Positions 50,738 to 61,708 of a stretch of DNA of 64,000 nucleotides are shown here, piece by piece. A program made the position numbers and the translations under genes. The notes beneath the pieces were generated by a model. The model was not told where the DNA came from, did not search any database, and saw nothing but the letters and a program-made list of their open reading frames with translations. The stretch comes from Yersinia proxima (GTDB taxonomy: Bacteria; Pseudomonadota; Gammaproteobacteria; Enterobacterales; Enterobacteriaceae), in assembly GCF_902170785.1 (NCBI RefSeq), contig NZ_CABHYG010000004.1, positions 744,001-808,000 on the forward strand. Direction: 5' to 3'. How positions within the stretch are numbered: the first letter of the stretch is position 1; every line of letters begins with the position of its first letter.

Positions 50738-50753
50738 TGCAGGTTGCGTGCCA
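50738..50753 (-). promoter_or_regulatory. sigma-54 promoter of glmY
   Basis: Minus strand TGGCACGCAACCTGCA carries the GG (-24) and GC (-12) elements with correct spacing and places the start at about 50726. No convincing sigma-70 promoter was seen overlapping it. Confidence 0.85.
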
Positions 50754-50771
50754 GGTTTTAAAGAATAAATT

Positions 50772-50784
50772 TAACACATTGATA
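50772..50784 (-). promoter_or_regulatory. IHF binding site upstream of glmY
   Basis: Minus strand TATCAATGTGTTA fits the IHF consensus WATCAANNNNTTR at every position. It lies between the sigma-54 promoter and the GlrR boxes, where DNA bending would be needed. Confidence 0.75.
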
Positions 50785-50859
50785 TTAAATGAAAATAAAT
50801 ATTCACTTCTGTTTATTCTCACATAAACTCCCATCACGGGGTGTGATTCAACCACGTTT

Positions 50860-50877
50860 TGTCGCTGTTTCCCGACA
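50860..50877. promoter_or_regulatory. GlrR box 1 upstream of glmY
   Basis: TGTC-N10-GACA (TGTCGCTGTTTCCCGACA), the GlrR target pattern, about 140 bp upstream of the glmY start. Confidence 0.8.
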
Positions 50878-50922
50878 CTCAGCTCATGTTAAAATAAAAC
50901 CCTTATAAATCAAAAATATAAA

Positions 50923-50940
50923 TGTCTCCTTTTTGAGACA
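50923..50940. promoter_or_regulatory. GlrR box 2 upstream of glmY
   Basis: TGTC-N10-GACA (TGTCTCCTTTTTGAGACA), 45 bp between its outer edge and that of box 1. Confidence 0.8.
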
Positions 50941-50954
50941 GACCCAAGTACCAT

Positions 50955-50972
50955 TGTCGCAATTTACCGACA
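50955..50972. promoter_or_regulatory. GlrR box 3 upstream of glmY
   Basis: TGTC-N10-GACA (TGTCGCAATTTACCGACA), 14 bp from box 2, the most distal activator site. The rest of 50973-51226 is AT-rich and holds no gene that I can support. Confidence 0.78.
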
Positions 50973-51226
50973 AAAGAATAAAAACAATTAAAATCAATTA
51001 GTTGAACGTAATATTTTATTATTCTATTCATTGTCTTTACCGCTACCAACAACACCCCACAGTAGTACTGTTGAAATTACCACCACGTTATAATTTATGA
51101 CATTTCATCACTACGACAAATGAGCCATTCTAGGTGGCAGAAATCCTATAACAAGAAAATAAAAAATGACATTTTTAAGCCAAAGAATAATAACCCGCGA
51201 CACTTAAAAACAATACCGAGGTTTAT

Positions 51227-51673
51227 ATGAATGCGATAAACAAAACTCTCGCCACAGTTGCTCTAATTTTTTCAATTAATATCCAGAGTATATATGCTGT
51301 AACACACACATTATTAATGTCACCTAACCCTATGCGACAAGGTATACAGAAAATAGCGCAGACGCATGATGCAGAAGCCCAAACTCCACCTCAATTTGAG
51401 ATTAACGACTTTCAATATAACTATCATATAACCAATAAGAGCAGTTATGTTTCTTTTATCCTAAGTTCAACCCAGTTTGTCAGTTATTACATTTATTTAA
51501 TCAGTGACGAAAATATTATTTTCCATGAAACATCCGGATTTATTAATCAAGACTCAAAAAAGATAGATTTAGTGCTGGAGAATATAACTCTCGGGAATTA
51601 CGAACTAGTTGTAGAAGTTTATAATAATGAGAAAGTATCAGCGAAAAGGACTTTTCCACTTATATTTAAATAA
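51227..51673 (+). CDS. AT-rich exported protein of unknown function
   Basis: I do not recognise a family. The 148-residue product has a signal peptide (cleavage likely after SIYA, about residue 24) and a mature part that is mostly short beta-strand-like (FEINDFQYNYHI, YVSFILSSTQFVSYYIYLI, NYELVVEVYNN), possibly a single beta-sandwich domain. GAGG lies five bases before the ATG. It is clearly more A+T-rich than neighbours and lies between glmY and the purL 3' end, both core loci, which suggests acquisition. It is convergent with purL and shares a bidirectional terminator with it. Confidence 0.75.
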   Translation: MNAINKTLATVALIFSINIQSIYAVTHTLLMSPNPMRQGIQKIAQTHDAEAQTPPQFEINDFQYNYHITNKSSYVSFILSSTQFVSYYIYLISDENIIFHETSGFINQDSKKIDLVLENITLGNYELVVEVYNNEKVSAKRTFPLIFK

Positions 51674-51700
51674 TGGTGAAAACAGCCTAATAAATAAAAT

Positions 51701-51724
51701 CAGGGGCATCATTCGATGCCCCTG
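51701..51724. terminator. bidirectional terminator, 51.2-kb orphan / purL
   Basis: A perfect 10-bp stem CAGGGGCATC / GATGCCCCTG with loop ATTC between convergent genes; ATTTTATTTATT follows on the purL side. Confidence 0.85.
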
Positions 51725-51748
51725 CGGTCAAACTCCAGGCAAATTGAC

Positions 51749-54700
51749 TTAGCCCAATTGCTTACGCGCATTACGGAACATACGCATCCATGGGCTATCT
51801 TCACCCCACTCTTCTGGGTGCCATGAGTTACTTACGGTGCGGAAGACGCGCTCTGGATGTGGCATCATTACCGTAGCCCGCCCACTGGCACTGGTTACCG
51901 CCGTGATACCGTTAGCGGAACCATTCGGGTTCGCCGGATACTGCTCGGTCACAGCGCCATAGTTATTCACAAAGCGCAACGCCACCAAATTGCTTTGCTC
52001 CAGTGTCGCCAGATGCGCGGCATCACGCACTTCAACCCGCCCTTCACCATGTGAAACGGCAATTGGCATCCGTGAACCCGCCATATCCTGCATAAACAGT
52101 GACGGGCTGTTTGTCACCTCAACCAGACTGAAGCGCGCTTCAAAGCGGTCAGACAGATTGCGGACAAAGCGTGGCCAGTGCTCAGCGCCTGGAATCAGCT
52201 CGCGCAGATTAGACATCATCTGGCAACCATTACAAACGCCCAACGCCAGTGTTTCAGGACGATGGAAGAATGCTTCAAACTCATCACGCACACGGTCGTT
52301 GAACAGAATAGACTTCGCCCAACCTTCGCCAGCTCCCAGTACGTCACCGTAAGAGAAACCACCGCAAGCCACTAAGGTCTGGAAGGAGTGCAAATCAGTA
52401 CGCCCTGCCAGCAAGTCGCTCATATGCACATCAACCGCATCAAAACCGGCACGGTGGAAAGCGGCAGCCATCTCCACGTGAGAGTTAACCCCTTGCTCAC
52501 GTAGCACGGCTACTTTTGGTCGCGCTTGCTTGATGATGTAAGGTGCGGCGATATCTTCTGCCGGATCAAAGGTCAGTTTCACATTTAAGCCAGGATCGCG
52601 TTCATCCTGTTTAGCTTGGTGCTCTTGATCGGCACAATCTGGGTTATCGCGTAACCGCTGCATCTGCCAGGTGGTTTCCGCCCACCATAAGCGCAAGGTA
52701 CTGCGTTTTTCGCTGTATACCATATCTGCGCCACTGCGGAGGTCAAAAACATCACCCTCAACAGCGCGGCCGAGATAATGGGTACAATTCGCCAGACCAT
52801 GATCTGCCAGCACTTTTTCCACTGCGGCGCGCTGCTCGGCCCGCACCTGAATAACAGCCCCCAACTCCTCGTTAAACAAGGCAGCCAGCACATCATCACC
52901 CAGGGATTGAATATCCACTTGCACGCCACAATGGCCGGCAAAAGCCATTTCAGCCAGTGTCACTAACAGGCCGCCGTCAGAGCGGTCGTGATAGGCCAAT
53001 AAGGCCTGATCAGCGACTAAACACTGCATCGCGTTGAAGAAACCAGCCAGTTGTTGCACATCGCGCACATCTGCCGGTTTGTCCCCTAACTGGCGATAAA
53101 CCTGAGTCAACGCCGTAGCACCCAGCGCATTGTGACCCGCCCCCAAATCAATCAGCAACAGCGCATTATCACCTTTATCGGTGCGCAGCTGTGGGGTCAC
53201 GGTGTGGCGAACATCTTCGATACGCGCGAAAGCCGTAATCACCAGAGAGAGTGGCGAGGTCATTTCACGCTGCTCTTCACCTTCCTGCCAGCGAGTTTTC
53301 ATCGACATGGAGTCTTTACCCACTGGAATGGTAATTTCCAGTGCAGGACATAGCTCTTCACCGACTGCACGTACCGCGTCATACAAACCGGCATCTTCAC
53401 CGGGGTGGCCCGCGGCGGACATCCAGTTAGCTGACAACTTAATGCGCTTAAGTTCGCCAATTTGAGTCGCCGCAATATTGGTCAAGGCTTCGCCGACGGC
53501 CAAACGTGCAGAGGCGGCGAAATCCAGCAAGGCCACTGGTGCACGTTCGCCCAGTGACATAGCTTCGCCATAATAACTGTCCAGACTGGCGCTGGTTACC
53601 GCGCAGTCAGCTACCGGAATCTGCCATGGGCCAACCATCTGATCACGGGTTACCATACCGGTTACAGTGCGGTCACCAATGGTTATCAAGAAGGTTTTCT
53701 CGGCAACTGTTGGCAAATGCATGACACGTTTCACTGCATCAGCGATGCTGATTTCAGCCCGTTGCAATGCCTCACCTTTCGCCTGTAGGCGGGTGACATC
53801 ACGCAGCATTTTCGGTGTTTTACCCAACAGCACATCCAGCGGCATATCAATCGGCTGATTGTCGAAATGGCGGTCATTCAGGGTCAGATGTTTTTCTTCG
53901 GTGGCTTCACCGATAACCGCATACGGCGCGCGTTCACGGCGGCAAATTTCTGCAAATTGTGCCAGTTGCGCAGGAGCAACGGCCAGAACATAGCGCTCCT
54001 GGGATTCGTTACACCACACTTCCAGCGGGCTCATGCCCGGTTCGTCATTGAGGATATCGCGCAGTTCAAAGCGGCCACCACGGCCACCATCGCTCACCAA
54101 CTCCGGCATGGCGTTGGACAAACCACCAGCACCGACATCATGAATAAACAGAATTGGGTTGTGGTCACCCAACTGCCAGCAGCGATCAATCACTTCCTGA
54201 CAGCGACGCTCCATTTCCGGGTTATCGCGCTGTACCGAAGCAAAATCCAGATCTGCATCAGACTGGCCGGATGTCATGGAAGAAGCAGCTCCGCCCCCCA
54301 AACCGATGTTCATCGATGGGCCACCGAGCACCACTAGCTTGGCACCGACGGTAATTTCGCCTTTTTGCACATGATCCGCGCGGATATTACCAATCCCACC
54401 CGCCAACATAATCGGCTTATGGTAGCCGCGTAATTCTGTACCGTTATGGCTGTTCACGCGCTCTTCATAGGTACGGAAATAACCCAGCAGTGCCGGACGG
54501 CCAAATTCATTGTTAAATGCCGCGCCACCCAATGGGCCTTCGGTCATGATGTCCAGCGCCGTCACTATGCGATCTGGCTTACCGAAATTCTCTTCCCACG
54601 GCTGTTCAAAACCAGGGATACGCAAGTTAGATACAGAGAACCCCACCAAACCGGCTTTCGGCTTGGCACCACGCCCGGTGGCACCTTCATCACGGATTTC

Positions 54701-55639
54701 CCCGCCTGAACCGGTAGCCGCGCCTGGCCACGGCGATATAGCCGTCGGGTGGTTGTGAGTTTCAACTTTCATCAGGATGTGCGCCTCTTCCTGATGGTAG
54801 CCATAAACACCATTTTCTGGCGCAGCAAAGAAGCGCCCAACCTGAGAACCTTCCATCACCGCGGCATTGTCTTTATAAGCAGACAGTACGTAATCCGGTG
54901 TATGTTCAAAGGTGTTTTTGATCATCTTAAACAGCGACTTAGGCTGGTCAACACCATCAATTTTCCAATCCGCATTAAAAATCTTATGGCGGCAATGCTC
55001 AGAGTTGGCCTGAGCGAACATATACAGTTCGATATCTGTCGGGTTACGCCCCAGACCAGTAAAGGCAGCCAGCAAATAATCGATTTCATCCGGAGCCAGC
55101 GCCAGACCTAATTTAATATTGGCCTGCTCCAGTGCACTGCGGCCCTGCGCCAGAATATCCACCCGTTGCACTGGGGCTGGCTGGTGGTGAGAGAACAGTT
55201 GCCCGGCTTGCTGCAAATCTGTAAAGACCGTTTCCATCATGCGGTCATGCAGCAGTGCCGACAATTGTTGCCATTGGGTTTCAGTCAGATTCGGGCCTTG
55301 TATATAGAAAGCCAGACCGCGCTCGAGGCGCAGAACCTGTGGCAATGCACAATTGTGGGCGATATCTGTTGCTTTGGAAGACCACGGAGAAATAGTTCCC
55401 GGCCTTGGGGTAACCAAGAGTAAACGCCCTTGTGGCGCATGTTCGGGGAGAGATGGCCCATACTTAAGCAGCCGCTGGAGTCTGGCGTGTTCGTCAGCAC
55501 TCAATGGGGCGCTAACATCGGCAAAGTGAACATATTCTGCATAGATATCATCTACTGGCAGATGAGCATCCTGGCAACGGGACAGCAGTTTGGTAATTCG
55601 AAAAGCCGACAAAGCGGGCGAACCACGCAGTATTTCCAT
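51749..55639 (-). CDS. purL: phosphoribosylformylglycinamidine synthase
   Basis: Large single-chain enzyme for step four of purine synthesis, converting FGAR to FGAM with ATP and glutamine. The 1296-residue product has an N-terminal PurS-like part, two AIR-synthase-type halves (for example [36 protein letters not shown] and [18 protein letters not shown] motifs) and a C-terminal glutamine amidotransferase domain with the catalytic cysteine in [15 protein letters not shown]. Length matches E. coli (1295). A perfect PurR box lies 113 nt upstream of the start. Confidence 0.98.
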   Translation of the reverse strand: MEILRGSPALSAFRITKLLSRCQDAHLPVDDIYAEYVHFADVSAPLSADEHARLQRLLKYGPSLPEHAPQGRLLLVTPRPGTISPWSSKATDIAHNCALPQVLRLERGLAFYIQGPNLTETQWQQLSALLHDRMMETVFTDLQQAGQLFSHHQPAPVQRVDILAQGRSALEQANIKLGLALAPDEIDYLLAAFTGLGRNPTDIELYMFAQANSEHCRHKIFNADWKIDGVDQPKSLFKMIKNTFEHTPDYVLSAYKDNAAVMEGSQVGRFFAAPENGVYGYHQEEAHILMKVETHNHPTAISPWPGAATGSGGEIRDEGATGRGAKPKAGLVGFSVSNLRIPGFEQPWEENFGKPDRIVTALDIMTEGPLGGAAFNNEFGRPALLGYFRTYEERVNSHNGTELRGYHKPIMLAGGIGNIRADHVQKGEITVGAKLVVLGGPSMNIGLGGGAASSMTSGQSDADLDFASVQRDNPEMERRCQEVIDRCWQLGDHNPILFIHDVGAGGLSNAMPELVSDGGRGGRFELRDILNDEPGMSPLEVWCNESQERYVLAVAPAQLAQFAEICRRERAPYAVIGEATEEKHLTLNDRHFDNQPIDMPLDVLLGKTPKMLRDVTRLQAKGEALQRAEISIADAVKRVMHLPTVAEKTFLITIGDRTVTGMVTRDQMVGPWQIPVADCAVTSASLDSYYGEAMSLGERAPVALLDFAASARLAVGEALTNIAATQIGELKRIKLSANWMSAAGHPGEDAGLYDAVRAVGEELCPALEITIPVGKDSMSMKTRWQEGEEQREMTSPLSLVITAFARIEDVRHTVTPQLRTDKGDNALLLIDLGAGHNALGATALTQVYRQLGDKPADVRDVQQLAGFFNAMQCLVADQALLAYHDRSDGGLLVTLAEMAFAGHCGVQVDIQSLGDDVLAALFNEELGAVIQVRAEQRAAVEKVLADHGLANCTHYLGRAVEGDVFDLRSGADMVYSEKRSTLRLWWAETTWQMQRLRDNPDCADQEHQAKQDERDPGLNVKLTFDPAEDIAAPYIIKQARPKVAVLREQGVNSHVEMAAAFHRAGFDAVDVHMSDLLAGRTDLHSFQTLVACGGFSYGDVLGAGEGWAKSILFNDRVRDEFEAFFHRPETLALGVCNGCQMMSNLRELIPGAEHWPRFVRNLSDRFEARFSLVEVTNSPSLFMQDMAGSRMPIAVSHGEGRVEVRDAAHLATLEQSNLVALRFVNNYGAVTEQYPANPNGSANGITAVTSASGRATVMMPHPERVFRTVSNSWHPEEWGEDSPWMRMFRNARKQLG

Positions 55640-55751
55640 AATCTAAGTTTCTCTCTCTTCGAAGCGACTGGAACAGCACTTCATTGGGCGCAGCATTCAT
55701 TGGCGCAAAACAGGGGAAAACGCGCGCTATTATAGTGAATCTCAGCCGCCG

Positions 55752-55767
55752 ACGAAACCGTTTGCGT
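55752..55767 (-). promoter_or_regulatory. PurR box upstream of purL
   Basis: Minus strand ACGCAAACGGTTTCGT, identical to the E. coli purL operator as I recall it. It lies in the 314-nt purL-mltF divergent gap; nothing else in that gap could be assigned. Confidence 0.88.
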
Positions 55768-55953
55768 AGCTATTATTAATAATTGCGTCAGAAAGTGTCT
55801 TTATCTTTAGATGATGAAGACGGAATAAATAAGCTCGCAATAAAGTTGCACACTGACGAATTGTTGCGCAAAATGCCACTCCACTGGGGATTTAACCATG
55901 TCGATTTCAGCTTCACGACACACTTATAAAGAGCGCTGCCGAGAGATAACTAT

Positions 55954-57414
55954 TTGACGCGCATAAAATTAAATTACTTTGTCATCGGTGTAGTTGCCTT
56001 ACTTCTGGCCCTCGCACTGTGGCCCAATATTCCTTGGCGTAATGGCCAAGAGGGGCAACTTGACCGTATAAAAGCCCGTGGTGAACTGCGAGTTAGCACA
56101 ATAAGTTCACCGCTTATCTACACCACCGGAAAGGATGGCCCTTCCGGTCTCGATTATGAGCTGGCAAAACGTTTTGCTGACTATCTGGGGGTTAAGCTGG
56201 TGATGACCCCTCGTCATAATATCAACGATCTGTTTGATACTTTAGATAGTGATGATGCAGACATGATTGCTGCCGGGCTGATTTATAACAGTGAACGTCT
56301 TAATCGGGCGCGCACTGGCCCTGCCTATTATTCCGTGTCGCAACAATTGGTCTACCGGCTGGGTTCTCCACGGCCAAAGTCATTTAGCGATCTGAAAGGA
56401 CAGTTGATTGTGGCCTCAGGCTCAGCCCATATGACCACATTGAAACAGCTTAAACAGACCAAATATCCCGACCTGAACTGGGGATCATCTGTCGATCGCT
56501 CAGGAAAAGAGTTATTGGAGCAGGTCGCTGATGGCAAACTCGATTATACCCTTGGCGATTCTGTCACCATTGCTCTGTTGCAACGTATCCATCCACAATT
56601 GGCAGTCGCTTTTGATGTCACGGATGAGGAGCCGGTAACCTGGTATTTCCAACAGAGTCATGATGACAGCCTGTATGCGGCGATGCTCGATTTCTACAGT
56701 GAGATGGTGGAAGACGGCAGTTTGGCGCGTCTGGAGGAAAAATATCTGGGTCATGTCGGTAGCTTTGATTATGTCGACACGAAAACATTCTTGTCCGCTA
56801 TCGACAATGTTCTGCCCTCTTTCCGGCCATTATTTGAAAAACATGCTGGCGAAATTGATTGGAAATTACTGGCTGCCATCTCTTATCAGGAATCTCATTG
56901 GAATCCACAAGCGACTTCCCCAACTGGCGTACGCGGCCTGATGATGCTCACGCGAGCCACCGCAAGCGGTTTGGGAGTCAAAGACCGGGTTGATCCCGAG
57001 GAAAGCATTAGAGGCGGCTCAGTTTACTTACAACGGTTAATGCAAAAAGTACCGGATACCATTCCCGAAGATGAACGAATCTGGTTTGCACTGGCGGCAT
57101 ATAATCTGGGTTATGGCCATATGCTCGATGCCCGCAAGTTGACCAAAAACCAAAATGGCAATCCGGACAGTTGGGTTGACGTAAAAATGCGGCTACCGAT
57201 GTTGAGCCAAAAGCGCTACTACCCAAGCACCACTTATGGCTATGCTCGCGGTCACGAAGCCTATAACTACGTCGAAAACATCCGTCGCTATCAGGTCAGC
57301 CTGGTGGGTTATTTGCAGGAAAAAGAGAAAAAAGCAGCGCAGCACGCCGCGATTGAAGCCGAGTTGGGTAAGGCTTACCCAGTGGTTGGCCCCGGCTGGT
57401 CAATCAATAATTAA
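55954..57414 (+). CDS. mltF: membrane-bound lytic murein transglycosylase F
   Basis: Outer-membrane lytic transglycosylase with an extra N-terminal solute-binding-like regulatory domain. The 486-residue product has an N-terminal hydrophobic signal (about 8-24), an SBP-type domain (about 40-265, [14 protein letters not shown]) and a C-terminal SLT domain with catalytic Glu313 in [21 protein letters not shown] and [14 protein letters not shown]. The start is TTG at 55954 with GAGAGA nine bases upstream; alignment to the E. coli N-terminus supports it. The gene is divergent from purL. Confidence 0.95.
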   Translation: MTRIKLNYFVIGVVALLLALALWPNIPWRNGQEGQLDRIKARGELRVSTISSPLIYTTGKDGPSGLDYELAKRFADYLGVKLVMTPRHNINDLFDTLDSDDADMIAAGLIYNSERLNRARTGPAYYSVSQQLVYRLGSPRPKSFSDLKGQLIVASGSAHMTTLKQLKQTKYPDLNWGSSVDRSGKELLEQVADGKLDYTLGDSVTIALLQRIHPQLAVAFDVTDEEPVTWYFQQSHDDSLYAAMLDFYSEMVEDGSLARLEEKYLGHVGSFDYVDTKTFLSAIDNVLPSFRPLFEKHAGEIDWKLLAAISYQESHWNPQATSPTGVRGLMMLTRATASGLGVKDRVDPEESIRGGSVYLQRLMQKVPDTIPEDERIWFALAAYNLGYGHMLDARKLTKNQNGNPDSWVDVKMRLPMLSQKRYYPSTTYGYARGHEAYNYVENIRRYQVSLVGYLQEKEKKAAQHAAIEAELGKAYPVVGPGWSINN

Positions 57415-57454
57415 AGAGTTTAACAACTTATCCGCTGTTGAAAAACCTCGAACA

Positions 57455-57569
57455 CTCGATCTTGGCTGGTGAAGACAGGTAGAAGAGTAAAGCGTTCGCG
57501 CCAGGGATGGCGCGGCTCGAGCCCCCAGGGACGGGTTTACGGCGTCTTTACGATCTGCCTGTTTTCACC
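57455..57569. repeat. dispersed palindromic element, copy 2 (~115 bp)
   Basis: Same as copy 1 at 35271-35401 but without the extra TTGTTTTAACAA segment. Terminal inverted repeats GGTGAAGACAGGTAGA / TCTGCCTGTTTTCACC enclose a GCGCC-AGGGAT-GGCGC hairpin. It lies between convergent mltF and tadA. Confidence 0.85.
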
Positions 57570-57608
57570 ACTGCGGGAAGTTTGTCATTAACCTCTGAGT
57601 TTAAAAAC

Positions 57609-58205
<597 letters not shown>

Positions 58206-58323
58206 CTATACCCACTAAATTCACTATAAAGTAGCTCAATGAATAATGTTCGGTTAATGTTTCGACAAGGCAGGAATCATTCCTGATATAAATAACTAGT
58301 AACTCGATATGGAAGCCAAAAAT

Positions 58324-59373
58324 ATGAAGCTCAACAAGAAAAGCGCGGTAATTGTGCGCAAAACCCTTGATGGATGGGCCAAAGAAGGAGTTATTCCTGA
58401 AGAAGAGCATCAGCGTTTATTGGAAAATATTGATGTTCAACCTTTCGACTGGCGCAGATTGGCGGGTTATGCCTTTCTGGCAGCACTGGCATCACTGGTC
58501 ATCGCCATTGGTAGCCTGATGGCTGATACTTTCCTGCTCGCCTGGATAAGCCAATTTTTCCGTTTTGATCCCCCCGTTCGAGTCGCTGTGACGGGCATAT
58601 TGGCTGCGGCCTTTTACAGCTGGGGGTTTTACCGCCGCCGACAAGATGCCAGCAAAATCTATAGTAATGAGGCCGTTCTGTTCCTCGGTGTCATTTTTAC
58701 TGCCGCCGCTATCGGTCAACTTGGCGAATGGTTGGATAACGGCAGCGGCCGTATCTCGGTATTATTGTTGCTTGGCACGGTGATTTATGGGGTAGTCGGC
58801 TGGTTTGGCCGCTCACCACTGGTGTGGCTATTTGCTCTGCTGTCACTGGGGAATGCATTTGGCGCGGAAACCGGTTATCTGTCCGGCTGGGGCGCATACT
58901 GGTTGGGAATGAGCTACCCCGTTCGCTTTATCGCCTTTGGTTTACTGCTTTGCGCCAGTGCATTGACACTACAACCGCAGCTGGCTGCACGTCGGCTGGA
59001 TCGGGTTTCGCAGGCAATGGGGCTGCTTTATCTGTTTATTGCCCTGTGGCTACTGTCTATTTTTGGTAATTACGGTGATATCGACCATTGGTATCAAGTG
59101 CGCCAAATTGAACTGCTTCATTGGAGTTTATTGTTTGCTCTCGCGGCAGCTGCGGCCATCTGGCTAGGGTTAAAACGCGATGATGCCATGTTACGCGGCT
59201 TTGGCCTGACATTTTTGGCCATCAACTTGTATACCCGTTTCTTTGAATTCTTCTGGGATACCATGCCGAAAACAATTTTCTTCCTGTTACTCGGCATCAG
59301 TTTGTGGCTACTGGGGCGGCACGCTGAGCGGGTCTGGCGACTCGGTCACCACGAAAATGATGTGACTCACTAG
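58324..59373 (+). CDS. DUF2157 polytopic membrane protein
   Basis: The 349-residue product starts with a soluble helical segment (residues 1-40, KTLDGWAKEGVIPEEEHQRLLENI) and then has about nine membrane helices, the DUF2157 arrangement. Function is unknown. The ATG 58324 has GGAAG eight bases upstream; a further upstream ATG at 58309 has none. It is absent at this position from E. coli, where yfhB lies next to tadA. It is convergent with pgpC. Confidence 0.85.
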   Translation: MKLNKKSAVIVRKTLDGWAKEGVIPEEEHQRLLENIDVQPFDWRRLAGYAFLAALASLVIAIGSLMADTFLLAWISQFFRFDPPVRVAVTGILAAAFYSWGFYRRRQDASKIYSNEAVLFLGVIFTAAAIGQLGEWLDNGSGRISVLLLLGTVIYGVVGWFGRSPLVWLFALLSLGNAFGAETGYLSGWGAYWLGMSYPVRFIAFGLLLCASALTLQPQLAARRLDRVSQAMGLLYLFIALWLLSIFGNYGDIDHWYQVRQIELLHWSLLFALAAAAAIWLGLKRDDAMLRGFGLTFLAINLYTRFFEFFWDTMPKTIFFLLLGISLWLLGRHAERVWRLGHHENDVTH

Positions 59374-59417
59374 TAAAATGCGGCGAATAACGTCAGTAGG
59401 CTTTGACACCAGATGGC

Positions 59418-60101
59418 TTAATCCAACTGCTGTAATTCGCCAGTTTTACTAACCCTCCAGCGGTGTTCACAGAAATGCAGCAGCGGGTTATCTTGCTTGC
59501 TGTCGCTGTAACCACTGTAGAGTTTCAGCGGTGAGCCTAAGCGCTGTTCTAGCTGCACTACTTTTTCTGGCCCCAAACAGCGCAGTGGCAGCACCCACCC
59601 ACCATTGCGCCGTGCCATGTGGCTACCCACCAGCCGTAAATGATGAATAAAATCAGAATCGTGATAAACCTGTTCTACCAACCGTTGTGGTGAGCCAGTG
59701 ATAAGCCATACCTGCGCGTCGCTGCTCTCTAAATATTGACGTAGCCGCATCATTACCACCGGAAATTCAGTGACTTTTTGGCGAAACTCATTCACAAAAC
59801 GTAATTCCAAGTCCCTCAGATGTGCTTCGCTTCGACCAAAAGTGATCGCCCACAACAGCAAACTCATCGGCCAGCGCGCACAGCGCCCACCGGCCAACAA
59901 ACCCAAGCCAATAATGGGCAGTAATGGAATAACCAACAATAGATTCAGTGGCAGATGGCGCAGCAGAAAACGCAAAAAACTGCCAAACATATCTTGCTGA
60001 TGCAAAGTGCCATCTAAGTCAAAGAAGACCACACGTTTGACACTTGCCGATGGTGGCTCGACTATTGCACTTGCGGGTTCTGCATTCGAAACCTTGGTCA
60101 T
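59418..60101 (-). CDS. pgpC: phosphatidylglycerophosphatase C
   Basis: HAD-family phosphatase that dephosphorylates phosphatidylglycerophosphate at the inner membrane. The 227-residue product has the HAD motif FFDLDGTLHQQD (about residues 26-37), a hydrophobic membrane segment (about 48-70, RHLPLNLLLVIPLLPIIGLGL), LITGSP (motif II) and DSKQDNPLL (motif III-like). It is slightly longer at the N-terminus than E. coli YfhB, with an extra Ser/Ala/Pro stretch of about 20 residues. Confidence 0.93.
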   Translation of the reverse strand: MTKVSNAEPASAIVEPPSASVKRVVFFDLDGTLHQQDMFGSFLRFLLRHLPLNLLLVIPLLPIIGLGLLAGGRCARWPMSLLLWAITFGRSEAHLRDLELRFVNEFRQKVTEFPVVMMRLRQYLESSDAQVWLITGSPQRLVEQVYHDSDFIHHLRLVGSHMARRNGGWVLPLRCLGPEKVVQLEQRLGSPLKLYSGYSDSKQDNPLLHFCEHRWRVSKTGELQQLD

Positions 60102-60188
60102 TGAAATCCCATAAATTTAATCAATAAACATCTGCTAGTGCGGTTCAATATCATTTTACTGGCTGCTAAAGGTCAGCGATAACCAACC

Positions 60189-61076
60189 TTACAATGCAGC
60201 CCGCAAATATCCATTATGTTGCTGTAGATCCAAACGAGCCTGTTCAGCACTGACCCCTTTTAGGATCATCAAGATAGCTGGTTTAACTTCAAATTCAGTT
60301 TGCGACAAGACATTTTCCGCCTCAGCACGGCTGACTCCGGTTGCTTCAACCACTATGCGGCATGCGCGATCGACTAATTTCACATTAGTGGCTTTTACAT
60401 CCACCATCAGGTTTTGATAGACCTTACCTAACTTCACCATCGCGCCGGTCGATAACATATTCAGGACTAATTTTTGCGCCGTACCCGACTTCATCCGGGT
60501 TGAACCAGTAAGCGCTTCTGGCCCAACTACAGGCGAAATCGCGATTAGCGCTTCTTGTGCGATAGGAGAATCAGGATTACAGGAAATAGCCGCAGTGGGG
60601 CATCCAAGTTGGCGGGCATAACGCAGTGCGCCAATAACATAGGGGGTACGGCCGGAAGCTGCCAGCCCAACCACCATATCTGTTGCGGTCAGTTGCAAAT
60701 CTCGCAAATCCCGCTCGCCGAGTGACGCATCATCTTCGGCACCTTCCACCGCTTTGAGTAATGCGCTTGGGCCACCGGCAATTAAGCCAATGACCCTACC
60801 ATGAGGTACACCGAAGGTCGGTGGGCATTCCGAGGCATCTAAAACACCAAGCCGCCCACTGGTGCCAGCCCCCAGATAGATCAACCGGCCTCCGTCTCGT
60901 AAGGCTTTAGCCGCTAAGTCTACCGCCTGCGCAATTTGTGGGATCACCAAACGAATCGCCTCGGGTACTTTTCTGTCTTCATCATTAATACGGGTCAACA
61001 TCTCCAATGTGGAGAGCGTATCCAGATCCATCGTATCTGGATTGCGACTTTCAGAAATCAAAGCACCCAAGTTCAT
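60189..61076 (-). CDS. murQ: N-acetylmuramic acid 6-phosphate etherase
   Basis: Cleaves the lactyl ether of MurNAc-6-P to GlcNAc-6-P and lactate in cell-wall recycling. The 295-residue product has SIS-domain motifs [22 protein letters not shown] and [16 protein letters not shown], with the conserved catalytic Glu in DASECPP. Length matches E. coli (298). It lies 85 nt downstream of the Nlp-type regulator gene on the same strand. E. coli murP and a divergent murR are not next to it. Confidence 0.96.
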   Translation of the reverse strand: MNLGALISESRNPDTMDLDTLSTLEMLTRINDEDRKVPEAIRLVIPQIAQAVDLAAKALRDGGRLIYLGAGTSGRLGVLDASECPPTFGVPHGRVIGLIAGGPSALLKAVEGAEDDASLGERDLRDLQLTATDMVVGLAASGRTPYVIGALRYARQLGCPTAAISCNPDSPIAQEALIAISPVVGPEALTGSTRMKSGTAQKLVLNMLSTGAMVKLGKVYQNLMVDVKATNVKLVDRACRIVVEATGVSRAEAENVLSQTEFEVKPAILMILKGVSAEQARLDLQQHNGYLRAAL

Positions 61077-61161
61077 GGTTTTTCCTCATTATTCTAGAAT
61101 CTATAGTGCGCATAAAAATCATATCATTTAACAATTAGGCCTTGTAGTGACTTATCGCCAT

Positions 61162-61434
61162 TCAACTGTGAATCTTCTTTCTTATTTTAGCTTCCCTATT
61201 TATCTTCTCTCCGGAGTTTTGGTCATAATATCTTGTCGGCCATATTTCTGATGGATGAATATCCAAAAAATCTGCAATGATATACTCGCCTTTAGGCCAG
61301 GGCCTGGTTAGTGCATTGGTTAGTGTGCTGGAACTTAAACCTGAATTTCGCGATACCGCAGAGAGCGTAGAGCCTTTTTTACGTATCGCAGCTATTATAT
61401 CCGCAGGATGCCAGTCCGATATTTTTTTGATCAT
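61162..61434 (-). CDS. Nlp/Ner-type small DNA-binding protein
   Basis: The 90-residue product is a lambda-repressor-like helix-turn-helix protein of the Ner/Nlp/SfsB family (DWHPADIIAAIRKKGSTLSA, RNSGLSSSTLTNALTRPWPK, EYIIADFLDIHPSEIWPTRY), ending in a basic tail. Such proteins are phage Ner relatives used as regulators of sugar or other genes. AAGGAG lies six bases before the ATG. It is divergent from the LuxR-type gene, with a palindrome and a promoter in the 274-nt gap, and murQ follows it by 85 nt. Confidence 0.88.
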   Translation of the reverse strand: MIKKISDWHPADIIAAIRKKGSTLSAVSRNSGLSSSTLTNALTRPWPKGEYIIADFLDIHPSEIWPTRYYDQNSGEKINREAKIRKKIHS

Positions 61435-61496
61435 AAAAAACTCCTTTTAATATAACACCCATCTTATTAAGATAATCCCCACCTTATTTTTCGATA

Positions 61497-61525
61497 ATTA
61501 TACCCATGCGGATCAACGAGAGTAA
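61497..61525 (-). promoter_or_regulatory. predicted promoter of the Nlp-type gene
   Basis: A perfect -10 TATAAT (61497-61502) is followed upstream by a 17-bp spacer and -35 TTACTC (61520-61525), a poor -35 fitting activator dependence. The palindrome at 61524-61543 overlaps the -35. Confidence 0.6.
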
Positions 61526-61543
61526 TTGTACTAAGGTACAATT
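61524..61543. promoter_or_regulatory. lux-box-like 20-bp palindrome
   Basis: Perfect 8-bp arms AATTGTAC / GTACAATT around TAAG, total 20 bp as in lux boxes, with the TGTA ... TACA half-site cores at the expected places. It is centred about -43.5 from the Nlp-gene start implied by its TATAAT, the usual class II LuxR activation position. Confidence 0.6.
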
Positions 61544-61708
61544 CGGCACTGTGCTTTAAAATAGTGAGACATTTAAAGCAATAATAAACTGCAGGTATGT
61601 TTAATCATCATATGGATAAATAAATTAACTCAATCCATTTCAGATAATTTACTGATAAATTTACACATTATCATTTAATAATAATGTATTTTATTAAGGA
61701 GGTAATCT

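Noticed and set aside
58309-58323. Upstream start for the DUF2157 gene
   Set aside because: The ATG at 58309 lacks a ribosome site, while GGAAG lies eight bases before 58324.
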